From Solirubrobacteraceae bacterium (GTDB lineage: Bacteria > Actinomycetota > Thermoleophilia > Solirubrobacterales > Solirubrobacteraceae), in NCBI GenBank assembly GCA_023230855.1, contig JALNWQ010000006.1, positions 124,001 to 188,000 on the forward strand: a DNA stretch of 64,000 bases, written 5' to 3'. A program made the position numbers and the translations under genes. The notes under the pieces are model-generated. The model did no database searches and had not been told where the DNA came from. It was given only the letters and a program-made list of their open reading frames with translations. This document shows positions 26,401-34,632 of the stretch, one piece after another (the stretch's first letter is position 1; each line of letters starts with the position of its first letter).

Positions 26401-26734
26401 ACTCGCCCTCGCCGTTGCGGTCGAGCCGCCGCACGACCGAGATCTCGCCGACCGGCAGGTCGACCGTCCCGTCGGCGTTGTCGAGGACGAGCTCGACCTC
26501 GGCCGCGTTGCGGGCCTGCACGCCGCGCCCGCCGCCGAAGATGATGTCCTGCATCGTCTGGCCGCGGACGGCGAGCGGCCGCTGCTCCCCGAGCGCCCAC
26601 AGGACCGCGTCGGTGACGTTGCTCTTGCCCGACCCGTTGGGTCCGACCACGACCGACACCCCGGGCGAGAACTCCAGCCGGGTGCGGTCGGGGAACGACT
26701 TGAACCCCTTGAGGGTGAGCGACTTCAGATGCAT
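23474..26734 (-). CDS. smc: Chromosome segregation protein SMC
   Basis: 1086 residues from ATG 26734 (MHLKSLTLKGFKSF). Head: Walker A GPNGSGKSN (31-39), then long coiled coils, a hinge (about 450-610), the second coil, and the C-terminal head with LLSGGEKTM signature and Walker B FYVLDEVEAALDD. A very acidic insertion (about 40 residues, Asp-rich) occurs just before the ITPAGKSMKRL strand of the C-terminal head. It is slightly shorter than the usual 1150-1200 aa. It condenses and segregates the chromosome with ScpA/B, which are not in the window. Neighbours ftsY and rnc are as in other actinobacteria. Confidence 0.97.
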   Translation of the reverse strand: MHLKSLTLKGFKSFPDRTRLEFSPGVSVVVGPNGSGKSNVTDAVLWALGEQRPLAVRGQTMQDIIFGGGRGVQARNAAEVELVLDNADGTVDLPVGEISVVRRLDRNGEGEYRLNGARCRLTDVQEVLSDTGLGKEAHSVISQGRVEAIVTSKPRDRRLLIEEAAGLGKHRKRRRRAQLKLERTRDNLDQALLVEQEARKQLGPLKRQAEAAELHARLERQTVEARWELVRDALRDRRARLAAADVETTAARTERDRLQAELDGVVAERREAEEALAQQAQRRDRLASRARRAAASAERIELRRERVEDRRQTLADRITQRSAQLHELAEQARADEPDTAGADRITALEAELEALDRERQATLERELETLSAAVVVAEARLADAAAETERVTADAAAADAAAHQVRERRREREQAAEQARRAAAAVGAQLAAANQFLRSHAGGVATGPKGARATSLADGLRVDDGCELAVAAALDGRLGAALADDLDAGRELLRGGGRDGVRVLVPVDPQAAVEDGGPATRAAGGDGPPTDGATPLAPRVHGDGPAVVVARRLLDDAWLVDELPHAVPLTFTGVLVTADGHVWRVGTGELQRTPQGGAERVLAERNRRDRLIEESDAAVRAEREAIVAVEGLKDEIAAADAARDGGEQRVRDARRAQTDAQEAVRDATRAVARRRDAPDDGPTAVRRAQILGELQAERRTAERLARERAERERRVGGLERALQADRDVLPVGERVAALLAEAVRTVRARADALQRAVDEDRASGDDVAGRLRSCAQREADLNQRLRRVAERLTTAEVAAQRARDQEAEIVVELAELAERLGLPAEPAETPLEEEAAEQLRQRIARLQRRREQLGPVNPLAEQAYEEARAHVDEIEAQRTDLETALRELRSFVRDTDRQIRETFEQTFAACARNFEELSQHVFPGGGGRLRLVREAPDDDGDDDASLDDADQDAVEQDDDVGVEIEITPAGKSMKRLTLLSGGEKTMTAIAFLFSVFLARPSPFYVLDEVEAALDDLNIDRFLQLLRRYRDRAQFIVVTHQKRTMEVADALYGVTMGGDGVSKVVSRRLEQSDHGTATPLPGLDDRA

Positions 26735-26827
26735 GGCGATCCGGGCCGGGGCGACCACGGGCCTCCCCGGCGCGACCGGGACCGGTGGGTGCGCGCCGAC
26801 CGCGGGCGGGGAGCCTACCGGGACCGG

Positions 26828-27517
26828 TCAGGCCCCGAGCGTGGCGAGCGCCTCGCGCGCGGCCTCCTGCTCCGCGAGCTTCTTCGACCGGCCGCGCCCG
26901 GACCCGAGCGTGTCGCCGTCGACGGTCGCCTCGACGACGAACGTCCGGTCGTGCGGCTCGCCGAGCTCGTCGACGACGCGGTAGACGACGGTCTTCCCGC
27001 GGGCGAAGAGGTGCTCCTGCAGCCGGCTCTTGTGGTCCCCCGGACGATCGATCGCCTCGCCGAGGTGCGGCCCGAACGCCTGGACGACCGCCGGGGCGAC
27101 GCGCTCGTACCCGAACTCGAGGTAGCCCGCCCCGATGACGGCCTCGCACATCTCGGCGAGCGCGCGCTCGGTGCGCACGACGTGGGCGACCTGGCCCTGC
27201 GCCCGCCCCGGCGCCAGCTCGTGCGCGAGCGCCGGGAGGCCCAGCTCCTCCGCCACGGCGCGGCACTGGCCGTGGCCGACGGTGCCGGCCCGGGCGACGG
27301 TGAGCCGGCCGGCGCCGAACCGGTCCTCCTCGAGGGTGCGGTACAGGTGGGTGGCCACGGCGAGCCCGAGCACCCCGTCGCCGACGAACGCGAGCCGCTC
27401 GTAGCTCTCGGCCCGCCGCGACGCCCACGACGCGTGGGTGACGGTGCGACGGCGGACCGACGGCGGCACCGCGTCGAGGAGCGCCCGCAGCGGACCGGTG
27501 GTGGACGGGTCGCTCAC
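26828..27517 (-). CDS. rnc: Ribonuclease III with an atypical signature motif
   Basis: 229 residues from GTG 27517, overlapping the acpP stop (GTGA). Endonuclease domain signature reads ERLAFVGDGVL where ERLEFLGDAVL is expected: the first Glu (40) and Asp47 are kept, but the middle Glu is Ala43. The second metal site CEAVIGAGYLEFG keeps Glu125 (E. coli E117 equivalent), with Glu122 at the Asp114 position. A dsRBD follows (about 158-229, ending RSKKLAEQEAAREAL). It processes rRNA and structured mRNAs. Whether Ala43 lowers activity cannot be judged from sequence. Confidence 0.9.
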   Translation of the reverse strand: MSDPSTTGPLRALLDAVPPSVRRRTVTHASWASRRAESYERLAFVGDGVLGLAVATHLYRTLEEDRFGAGRLTVARAGTVGHGQCRAVAEELGLPALAHELAPGRAQGQVAHVVRTERALAEMCEAVIGAGYLEFGYERVAPAVVQAFGPHLGEAIDRPGDHKSRLQEHLFARGKTVVYRVVDELGEPHDRTFVVEATVDGDTLGSGRGRSKKLAEQEAAREALATLGA

Positions 27518-27765
27518 GTCGTGGACGGCAGGTGCCGTACCACGAGGTCGACGGCGTCGCCGACCGTGACGACCTGCACCGCCTCCTCCTCGGGGAGCGT
27601 GATGCCGTGGACGTCCTTGAGCTCCTGCCCGAGGATCATGAGGTCCATCGAGTCGGCCCCGAGGTCGTCCCGTAGCCGGGTCGCGTCGGTGATGTCGGCC
27701 GCGTCGACCTCGAGCTCGTCGGCCAGGTGGCGGCGGACGATGTCGGACACCTCGTCACGGGTCAT
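27514..27765 (-). CDS. acpP: Acyl carrier protein
   Basis: 83 residues, acidic, four-helix pattern; phosphopantetheine Ser39 in LGADSMDLMIL (DSM instead of the common DSL). Placed between plsX and rnc as in many actinobacteria, so it most likely serves fatty-acid or phospholipid synthesis. Coupled to rnc by a 4-base overlap. Confidence 0.92.
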   Translation of the reverse strand: MTRDEVSDIVRRHLADELEVDAADITDATRLRDDLGADSMDLMILGQELKDVHGITLPEEEAVQVVTVGDAVDLVVRHLPSTT

Positions 27766-27814
27766 GTCGGCGAACGGTACCGGGGCGACCGGGCACGCGG
27801 CGGCGGGGCGGCGC

Positions 27815-28864
27815 TCAACCCGCGGCGGCGTCCGCCGTGGCGGCCGCCATCGGCGACCGGCGCAGCGCCCCGGCCTCCTGCAGGTCGCGGTGCACGACGT
27901 CGGTCAACGCACCGTCGGCCCCGCGGGCGGCGCGGACGATCGCCTGCTCGAACCCGTTGCGGGTGAACCGGCCGTGCGGGACGACGCCGAGCGCACGGAG
28001 CCCGAGCATGTAGGCGCCGCCGGGACCCTCCGGGTCGATCTCGTCCCGGAACCGGCCGAGGGCCGGCTTGAGCAGCAGGCCGCCGAGCATCGCGACGGGG
28101 TTGGTCCTCGCCGCCTTGCGGATCTCGCCGACGACGGTCTGCGAGACGCCCTCGACGAGCTTCAACGTGATGTTGCCGGTGAACCCGTCGGTGACGACGA
28201 CGTCGGCGACGCCCGCGGTCAGGTCGGTGCCCTCGACGTTGCCGACGAACTCGACGTGCGTGCTGTCGGCGAGGCGTTCGGCGAGCAGGCGGTGGGTGGC
28301 GACGACGTCCGGCGTGCCCTTCGACGGCTCCTCGCCGTTGGACAGCAACGCGACCTGCGGGCGGTCGACGCCGAGGACGGTGCGGGCGAGGGCGGCCCCC
28401 ATGAACGCGAACTGGACGAGGTGGTCCGGTCGCGACTCGACGTTCGCACCGACGTCGACGAGCGTCACCGGTCGTCCCGGGACGGGCAGCGGCAGCGCGA
28501 GCGCCGGGCGGTGGATGCCCTTCGCCCGGCGGACGTGGAGCAGGCCCGCGGCGAGCGCGGGACCGGTCGCCCCGGCGACGACGAACGCGTCCGCCTCCCC
28601 CGCGGCCACCGCCCGGGCGACCTGCACGATCGACGCGTCCGGGGTGGACTGGACCGCGGCGGCGGGGTCGGCGGCCTTGGCGATCGAGATCGGCGCGTCG
28701 ACGACCTCGATGCCCGCGACGCCGGCGACGACCGGCGACAGCTCGGCGGCCGGCCCGTACAGCCGCACGCGGATGCCGTGGGCGGCGGCGAGGACGGCGC
28801 CGTGGGCGACCTCGGCGGGGCCGAGGTCCGCTCCGGTCGTGTCGACGGCGACGGTGCTGCTCAT
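27815..28864 (-). CDS. plsX: Phosphate acyltransferase PlsX
   Basis: 349 residues from ATG 28864. Recognisable segments: VAVDTTGADLGP (degenerate VDAMGGD), DVGANVESRPDHLVQFAFMG, VALLSNGEEPSKGT, VEGTDLTAGVADVVVTDGFTGN (split), GGLLLKPAL and ALGVVPHGR. PlsX converts acyl-ACP to acyl-phosphate, the donor for PlsY and also the product of fatty acid kinase. Order rpmF-plsX-acpP-rnc is standard. A FakA-like kinase at 40-42 kb could feed it. Confidence 0.94.
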   Translation of the reverse strand: MSSTVAVDTTGADLGPAEVAHGAVLAAAHGIRVRLYGPAAELSPVVAGVAGIEVVDAPISIAKAADPAAAVQSTPDASIVQVARAVAAGEADAFVVAGATGPALAAGLLHVRRAKGIHRPALALPLPVPGRPVTLVDVGANVESRPDHLVQFAFMGAALARTVLGVDRPQVALLSNGEEPSKGTPDVVATHRLLAERLADSTHVEFVGNVEGTDLTAGVADVVVTDGFTGNITLKLVEGVSQTVVGEIRKAARTNPVAMLGGLLLKPALGRFRDEIDPEGPGGAYMLGLRALGVVPHGRFTRNGFEQAIVRAARGADGALTDVVHRDLQEAGALRRSPMAAATADAAAG

Positions 28865-28916
28865 GGGACGGGGTGCGGCGTCGGACCGCGCGCGGGGCGC
28901 GGGGCGCCGCGGTGGA

Positions 28917-29111
28917 TCAGATGTCGAGCGCGGAGCTCTTCGGCGTGACGACGACGCGGCCGTCGTAGTAGCCGCAGGTGCCGCAGACCCGGTGCGGGAT
29001 GCGGGACGCGTGGCACTGCGGGCACTCGTTGACCGTCGGGCGAGCGGCCTTGTGCTGCGCACGGCGCTTGGCGGTGCGGGCGTGCGACTGCTTCTGCTTC
29101 GGGACGGCCAT
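28917..29111 (-). CDS. rpmF: 50S ribosomal protein L32
   Basis: 64 residues: MAVPKQKQSHARTAKRRAQH start and a zinc ribbon with two CxxC pairs (CPQC, CGTC). This is the zinc-binding (C+) form. Between yceD and plsX. Confidence 0.97.
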   Translation of the reverse strand: MAVPKQKQSHARTAKRRAQHKAARPTVNECPQCHASRIPHRVCGTCGYYDGRVVVTPKSSALDI

Positions 29112-29147
29112 AAGGACGGGGATGGTACGGAATCGCGCGGCGGAAGG

Positions 29148-29711
29148 TCAGCCGCCGTCGACGAGCCGTCCGTCGTCGTCGAACCGCAGGTCGCCCAGCG
29201 CGCTCCAGCGCGGGTCGCGGGCCGGCGCGTGCTCGTGCCCGGTCTCCGCGTTGAGGTCGACCCCGCACTCGGGGCAGAGCCCACGGCAGTCCTCGCGGCA
29301 CAGCACGCGGGCCGGGAGCGCGAGCACCAGGCCGTCGTTGGCCCACCGGGTGACGTCGAGCGCGTCGCCGTCGACGTACGGGCTGTCGAGCTGGGCGTCG
29401 CCGGAGCGCTCGTCGAGCTCGCGGGAGTCGACCCGGACGCCGGCCGACGTCGGCTGCAGGCACCGCATGCACGGTCCGCTGATCGTCGCGTCGAACCGCA
29501 GGCGCATCGCGTACCCGCCGCCGAGCATCCGCGACACGTCGAGGCGGGCCGGGTCGTCGGCGAGCGCGGTGTCGTAGCGGTCCTCGCTGAGCGTCAGGGC
29601 GTCGAGGTCGATCCGGACCGCGATCCGGCGGCCCTCGCCCGACCCCATCCGCAGCGCGGCGAGGTCGATCCGGCCGTCGTCGTCGAGCGGCGGGTCGATC
29701 GCGTCGGTCAT
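29148..29711 (-). CDS. yceD: YceD/DUF177 family protein
   Basis: 187 residues. Has the family core FDATISGPCMRCLQP and the C-terminal LCREDCRGLCPECGVDLN, with four Cys that probably bind zinc. Upstream of rpmF as in most bacteria; YceD homologues affect 23S rRNA accumulation or processing. Start ATG 29711 overlaps the deacetylase stop by 4 bases. Confidence 0.92.
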   Translation of the reverse strand: MTDAIDPPLDDDGRIDLAALRMGSGEGRRIAVRIDLDALTLSEDRYDTALADDPARLDVSRMLGGGYAMRLRFDATISGPCMRCLQPTSAGVRVDSRELDERSGDAQLDSPYVDGDALDVTRWANDGLVLALPARVLCREDCRGLCPECGVDLNAETGHEHAPARDPRWSALGDLRFDDDGRLVDGG

Positions 29712-30976
29712 GTCGCGCCTCCCCCGGTCCGGGGGTGGCTCTCGTACGCGTGGCGGGGGGACAGTCGGAGGAGCTCGGGCACGGTCACCAGACGGTACCC
29801 GCGCGCCCGGAGGCCACGGATGATCGTCGGGAGCGCGGCGAGTCCCGGCTCGCGCGGGCCACCGCCGTCGTGCATGAGCACGATCCCGCCGGGGCCCGCC
29901 GTGAGGGCGCGCGCCGCGATCGTGGCGGCGCCGGGTCCCCGCCAGTCGTTCGTGTCGACCGACCAGAGCACGTCGTGCATGCCCGCCGAGCGGACCTCGG
30001 CGTCGAGCCGGGCGCTCGTCGCGCCGCCCGGCGGCCGGAACACGCAGGGCTGCACGCCCGTGGCCGCGCGGATGACGGCGTTCGTCCGACCCAGCTGGCC
30101 GCGGCCTCCGCCGGACAGGTCGGCGTGGTCGTAGGAGTGGTTGCCGATCGCGTGCCCCTCCCGCACCATGCGCCGCAGCAGCGCCTCGCGCCCGTGGACG
30201 CTCGCCCCCAGGACGAAGAACGTGCCGGGCGCGTCGTGGCGGCGCAGGACGTCGAGCCAGCGCGACGTGATCGCCGCCGGGCCGTCGTCGAACGTCAACG
30301 CGACGGCCTTCACCGCCGGGCCGCGGGTGACCCGGGTCGCGCCGCGCGGCGTGCAGCCGATCGGGACCGCGCGCATGGTCCGATACGACGCGGGTCGGCG
30401 CCGCGGCCCCGGGACCCGGTCGACGCACGTGCCGGCGCGCGGGCACGACGCGCTGCCGCTCCACGACGAGGACACGCTCCAGCGGACGTCCCCGATCCGA
30501 CGCCCGAGCTCGGCGACCGGGCCGACGACCCGCAGCGTGCGCGAGTCGACGCGGGTGATGCGGGCCTCGATCGCGCGCCAGCGCCTCGGGGCCCCGTCGC
30601 GTCCGACGACCGTGCCGCGCAGGCGCAGTCGTCGGCCGCGCGCCGACACGCAGGCGCGGTGCGCCTCGTCGCCGTCGCGACGGTGGGTGCTGATGCAGAT
30701 CCGTCGCCCCTTGCCGGCGCGGAGGCTCGCGGTCGGCCAGCCCTTGGCGGTGACGATCGTCCACCGCAGGTCGGCGCCGTCCTGCACGACCCGGACGCTC
30801 CGCAGCGCCAGCGGCCCCCCGACCGCGGCGCCGGTCCGCTTCACGGCGGGCGCGGGACGGTCGACGAGGGACCGGTCGTCGGCGGCGGCCGGGGTCGGGA
30901 GGGCGAGCGGCGCGACGGCGACGGTCATGACGGCGGCGACGAGCGCCGACGGCCGATGGCGTGATGAGCGGGGCAC
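29708..30976 (-). CDS. Secreted polysaccharide deacetylase (NodB domain)
   Basis: 422 residues from GTG 30976. A signal peptide (LVAAVMTVAVAPLALPTPAAA) is followed by a roughly 150-residue beta-rich domain with Cys pairs (about 55-210), then a CE4/NodB domain (about 222-422). Motifs: TFDDGP (228-233), HSYDH (280-284), RPPGG (314-318), DTNDW (341-345), VLMHDGGG. All metal and catalytic residues are present. It should de-N-acetylate peptidoglycan or another surface glycan. It is translationally coupled to yceD, so a wall enzyme is cotranscribed with ribosomal and lipid genes. The N-terminal domain is unrecognised. Confidence 0.92.
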   Translation of the reverse strand: MPRSSRHRPSALVAAVMTVAVAPLALPTPAAADDRSLVDRPAPAVKRTGAAVGGPLALRSVRVVQDGADLRWTIVTAKGWPTASLRAGKGRRICISTHRRDGDEAHRACVSARGRRLRLRGTVVGRDGAPRRWRAIEARITRVDSRTLRVVGPVAELGRRIGDVRWSVSSSWSGSASCPRAGTCVDRVPGPRRRPASYRTMRAVPIGCTPRGATRVTRGPAVKAVALTFDDGPAAITSRWLDVLRRHDAPGTFFVLGASVHGREALLRRMVREGHAIGNHSYDHADLSGGGRGQLGRTNAVIRAATGVQPCVFRPPGGATSARLDAEVRSAGMHDVLWSVDTNDWRGPGAATIAARALTAGPGGIVLMHDGGGPREPGLAALPTIIRGLRARGYRLVTVPELLRLSPRHAYESHPRTGGGAT

Positions 30977-31029
30977 GCGGGGATCTTCGCGGTCCGTCGC
31001 CCGGTCCGCGTCGTCCCTCCGTCGACGGC

Positions 31030-32676
31030 TCAGGAGCCGCCGACGAGCGTGCGCTTGAGCACCTTGCCGGTGGCGTTCCGCGGGAGCTCGTCGAGGAACC
31101 ACACCGCCCGCGGGACCTTGTACGACGCGAGCTCGTGACGGACGTGCGCCCGGATCGCGTCCTCGTCGAGGTCGCTGCCGGCGTCGAGCACGACGTGCGC
31201 CTCGAGCCGCTGACCGAATCCCGGATCGTCGACCCCGACGACGGCGACCTCGGTCACGCCCTCCATGTCGGCGATGAGGTCCTCGACCTCGCGCGGGAAC
31301 ACGTTCTCGCCACCCGACACGATCATGTCGTCGTCACGACCGTCGACGTGCAACCGGCCGCCCTCGTCGAAGTGGCCGACGTCGCCGGACGAGAGCAGGC
31401 CGTCGATGACGTCCTTGCCCCCGCCGCCGGTGTAGCCGTCGAACCGCATGTCGTTGCCGACGAAGATCCGTCCCACCCGGCCCGGCCCGACGACCTCGCG
31501 CCCCTCGTCGTCGTAGAGGCGGACGATCGTGCCACGCGGCGCCCGGCCCGCGGTGCCGGGCGCGGCCCGCAGGTCCTCGGGCGTGGCGATCGTCGCCCAG
31601 CCGACCTCGGTCGAGCCGTAGAGGTTGTAGACGACGTCCCCCAGGCGATCCATCGTCCGGACCGCGAGCTCGCCCGGGAGCGCCGATCCCGACAGCGCCA
31701 CGATCCGCAGCGACGAGAGATCGTGGCGATCAAGGGCCTCGTCGGGCAGCTCCATGATCCGCTGCAGCATCACCGGCACCACCGGCAGGACGGTGGCGCG
31801 GTGCTCGGCGACCGCCGCGAGCGTCGCCTCGGGGTCGAACCGGCGGCGCAGCACGAGCGTCGAGCCGAGCGCGAACCCCATCGAGAAGTGCAGGTAGCCC
31901 CAGGAGTGGAACATCGGGGCGGCGAGCATCGTGCGCTCCTCCGAGCGCAACGGCATCCGCGACAGGATCTGGGCGACGGGGTCCAACGACCGTGGCTGCT
32001 GGCGCGCCGCGCCCTTCGGCGTGCCGGTGGTGCCCGACGTCAGGACGACCATCCGGCCCCGCACCGTCGGGTGGGGACGGTCGTCGCGGGAGCCCTCGGC
32101 GATCAGCGCCTCGGCGGACGCCACGTCGGCCGGGCGCTCCCGGCCCGCGCCGTCGGCGGGGTCGTCCCACTCCACCCGCACGAGCCGCTCGGCGCCGGCG
32201 GCGACGAGCTCGCGGAACTCGGCGTCGTACACGACGGCGACCGGCTGCTCACGGGCCAGGACGTCGGTGATCTGCGGTCCGCCGAACATCGTGTTGAGCA
32301 GCAGCTGGTGCGCTCCGAGCTTGCTCGCCGCGACGACGGACTCGATGAACCCGCGGTGGTTGCGGCACATGATCGCGACCGCGTCGTCCTCCCCCACCCC
32401 CAGATCGTGGAGCCGGGCGGCGAGCGCGTTCGACCGTTCGTGGACCTCACGGTAGGTGAGCGGACCCGCCTCGTCGATGAGCGCCAGCGCGTCCGGCCGG
32501 CGCAGCGCGTTCATCGCGTACCCCAGCGCCGGGGTCGGGCCGAGCCCCCGCAGCGCGAGGAGGATCCGGGGCACGACCCGCGGGTCGATCGGGCCGACGA
32601 TGCCGGCCCGGGCCAGCTCGCGGACGAGGAACGCCGTGCTCCCCGCCTTGTCGGTCACCCTGTGGAGGAGCCCCAT
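31030..32676 (-). CDS. Acyl-CoA synthetase (AMP-forming, FadD-like)
   Basis: 548 residues, ANL superfamily. A3 TSGTTGTPKG (213-222), A5 YGSTEVGW, A7/A8 SGDVGHFDEGGRLHVDGR and DDMIVSGGENVFP, A10 catalytic Lys538 in PRNATGKVLKR. It resembles the mycobacterial FadD2-type long-chain ligases (by recollection). It activates a fatty acid to acyl-CoA in the cytosol. It lies 53 bases upstream of the deacetylase on the same strand. Substrate length cannot be told. Confidence 0.9.
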   Translation of the reverse strand: MGLLHRVTDKAGSTAFLVRELARAGIVGPIDPRVVPRILLALRGLGPTPALGYAMNALRRPDALALIDEAGPLTYREVHERSNALAARLHDLGVGEDDAVAIMCRNHRGFIESVVAASKLGAHQLLLNTMFGGPQITDVLAREQPVAVVYDAEFRELVAAGAERLVRVEWDDPADGAGRERPADVASAEALIAEGSRDDRPHPTVRGRMVVLTSGTTGTPKGAARQQPRSLDPVAQILSRMPLRSEERTMLAAPMFHSWGYLHFSMGFALGSTLVLRRRFDPEATLAAVAEHRATVLPVVPVMLQRIMELPDEALDRHDLSSLRIVALSGSALPGELAVRTMDRLGDVVYNLYGSTEVGWATIATPEDLRAAPGTAGRAPRGTIVRLYDDEGREVVGPGRVGRIFVGNDMRFDGYTGGGGKDVIDGLLSSGDVGHFDEGGRLHVDGRDDDMIVSGGENVFPREVEDLIADMEGVTEVAVVGVDDPGFGQRLEAHVVLDAGSDLDEDAIRAHVRHELASYKVPRAVWFLDELPRNATGKVLKRTLVGGS

Positions 32677-32810
32677 GGCCGAATCCTACCGGCGGTATGA
32701 GATCCGGCGTCGACCGTGCGCCGAGCGCGCGGCGACCGCCCGCGCGAGCTGGGGCGACGCGACCGACGCCGGGCCCCGGTCCGGGGTCCGCCGCGCCGGT
32801 CGGCGCGCGG

Positions 32811-33284
32811 TCAGCGCTCGGCGCCCTCGAGCTCGGCGTCGTCCTTGCCCTGCAGGCGCTCGCGACCGCGCCGGACGGCCGCGATGAACTTCATGAGGTT
32901 GACCTCGAGGGTGTTGAGGATCTCGTCCGCGTAGTCCTCGGCGCCCAGGCGGATCTCCCGCTCGCGGGCACGCGCCTCGTCGACGATGTCGTCGGCCTCG
33001 CGCTCGGCGAGCTTCACGACCTCCTGCTGGGACACGAGCTCGACCTGCTGCTCCTTGCCCTCCTTGATGATGCGCTCGGCCTCACGCTTGGCCTCCGCGA
33101 GCATCTCCTGGCGCTCCTTGACGATCCACCGCGCCTGCTTGATCTCCTCGGGGATCGTGGCGCGCATCTGATCGAGGATGTCGAAGATCTCCTCGCGGTC
33201 GACGCGCACCTGATCCGTGAGCGGAACGGGCTTCGCGTTGTGTACGAGATCGTCGAGCTTGTCGATGAGGACCAGAACGTCCAT
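32811..33284 (-). CDS. DivIVA/SepIVA-like coiled-coil protein
   Basis: 157 residues, mostly one long charged coiled coil (about 40-120, rich in Glu/Lys/Arg) between short flanking segments (MDVLVLIDKLDDLVHNAKPV; LNTLEVNLMKFIAAVRRGRERL, each split by a turn). Position between the rnc/yceD region and coaD, plus the N-terminal pattern, matches the mycobacterial division/elongation factor SepIVA (Rv2927c). It probably acts in septal or subpolar wall growth. Similarity to ATP-synthase b subunits is only coiled-coil character. Confidence 0.8.
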   Translation of the reverse strand: MDVLVLIDKLDDLVHNAKPVPLTDQVRVDREEIFDILDQMRATIPEEIKQARWIVKERQEMLAEAKREAERIIKEGKEQQVELVSQQEVVKLAEREADDIVDEARAREREIRLGAEDYADEILNTLEVNLMKFIAAVRRGRERLQGKDDAELEGAER

Positions 33285-33430
33285 GGCAGTCTTCCGTTTC
33301 GCGGTCCCTCCGCCGATTCCTTCCCGGCGGATCCCTATCGCACCGGCGGCGACCCCGGGACGGGTGCCCGTCCATCCTGCCGCATGCGGCGGGGAACGCC
33401 AACGTCCCGGGGGATGACTGCAAGATCCTA

Positions 33431-33451
33431 CCCACCGCGGCCCGCGGTGGG
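33431..33451 (-). terminator. Hairpin terminator downstream of coaD
   Basis: CCCACCGCG/CGCGGTGGG inverted repeat with a 3-base loop, starting 8 bases past the coaD stop. It is followed on the minus strand by TAGGATCTTG, so a moderately T-rich tail. It separates coaD from the SepIVA-like gene. Confidence 0.65.
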
Positions 33452-33458
33452 CGGACCG

Positions 33459-33965
33459 TCAGTCGCGGGCGAGCCGCTCGCGCAGCGCCTCCGCGACCGG
33501 CTCCGACACGAGCGCGTCGAGGCGCCCGCCGAACCGCGCGAGCTCCTTCGTGCGGCTCGACGAGACGAAGGAGAACTCGGGGCTCGCCATGACGAACACC
33601 GACTCGATGTCCGGCTCCTGTCCGCGGTTGAGGTGCCCCATCTCCATCTCGTACTCGAAGTCCGAGATCTGGCGCAGCCCCTTGACGATGGCGTTGGCGC
33701 CCAGGCGCCGCGCGAACCCCACGACGAGCTCCGCGAACGGCTCGACGCGGGCGTTGTCGATCCCGGCGTCGCGGAGGCCCTCCTCGATGAACGCGACGCG
33801 CTCCTCGATGGTGAACAGCGGCGGGTTCTTCGTCGTCGACTGGTTGACGACCGCGACGACGACCTCGTCGAAGAGCTTCGCCGCCCGGTGGATGATGTCG
33901 AGGTGCCCCTTGGTGACCGGGTCGTAGCTTCCCGGCACGACCGCGACGCGCTTGTCGTTGCTCAT
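33459..33965 (-). CDS. coaD: Phosphopantetheine adenylyltransferase
   Basis: 168 residues; nucleotidyltransferase motif PGSYDPVTKGHLDII, VKGLRQISDFEYE, and the late SSSRTKELARFGG. It converts 4'-phosphopantetheine to dephospho-CoA, the penultimate step of CoA synthesis. Directly follows rsmD (8-base gap), a conserved pair. Confidence 0.96.
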   Translation of the reverse strand: MSNDKRVAVVPGSYDPVTKGHLDIIHRAAKLFDEVVVAVVNQSTTKNPPLFTIEERVAFIEEGLRDAGIDNARVEPFAELVVGFARRLGANAIVKGLRQISDFEYEMEMGHLNRGQEPDIESVFVMASPEFSFVSSSRTKELARFGGRLDALVSEPVAEALRERLARD

Positions 33966-33973
33966 GCTCTGAC

Positions 33974-34513
33974 TCAGGCTCGGTGGATGCGGATGAGGGT
34001 GTCGCCGTAGCGCCGCTCGTCCTCCACCGCGATGCCGAGCGGCAACGGCCGGCGGCGGTCGGATTCCGTCACCACCCGCGCCCCGGGGCGCAGCAGGGGC
34101 CGAAGGCCCGTGTCGAGGACCGGTCCGAGCCGGTCGCCGTCACGGTACGGCGGGTCGATGAGGACCAGATCGTATGCCGCGCCGCGGGCGGCTGCGTTGC
34201 GCAGGTGCCGGAGCGCGTCGCCGGTCGTCACGCGGACGGCGTCGTCGCCGACGCCGAGGGCGTCGACGTTGGCCCGCAGGACGTGCAGGGCGCGGCGGTC
34301 GCGCTCGACGAAGTCCACGGTCGCCGCGCCACGCGACAGCGCCTCGAGCCCCAGCGCTCCCGTCCCGGCGAAGAGGTCGAGCACCGCCATGCCGTCGAGT
34401 GGGCCGAGGATCGAGAACAGCGCCTCGCGGACGCGATCCGACGTGGGACGCGTGTCGCGTCCCGGCGGGGCCAGCAGACGACGTCCCCCCAGGCGCCCGG
34501 CGACGATCCGCAT
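33974..34513 (-). CDS. rsmD: 16S rRNA (guanine966-N2)-methyltransferase RsmD
   Basis: 179 residues; starts MRIVAGRLGGRRL, TRPTSDRVREALF, SAM motif LDLFAGTGALGLEALSRG, catalytic motif IV LVLIDPPY. Cotranscribed with coaD. Confidence 0.95.
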   Translation of the reverse strand: MRIVAGRLGGRRLLAPPGRDTRPTSDRVREALFSILGPLDGMAVLDLFAGTGALGLEALSRGAATVDFVERDRRALHVLRANVDALGVGDDAVRVTTGDALRHLRNAAARGAAYDLVLIDPPYRDGDRLGPVLDTGLRPLLRPGARVVTESDRRRPLPLGIAVEDERRYGDTLIRIHRA

Positions 34514-34632
34514 CGGCGCGGCACGCTAGCAGGGGTCCGCGCCCCGCCGACGGGGACGGTCGGGCCCCGTGGGCGGCGCCGCCGCGGGCCGATCGGACCG
34601 CGAGGCGGTGGCGAGGGCGGCGGCGCGCCCGG

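Noticed and set aside
23450..28948. Very long plus-strand open frame (over 1800 codons) opposite smc, rnc, acpP and plsX
   Set aside because: High GC removes stop codons; the minus-strand genes have clear family motifs and the plus frame reads as Arg/Ala/Gly/Pro noise.
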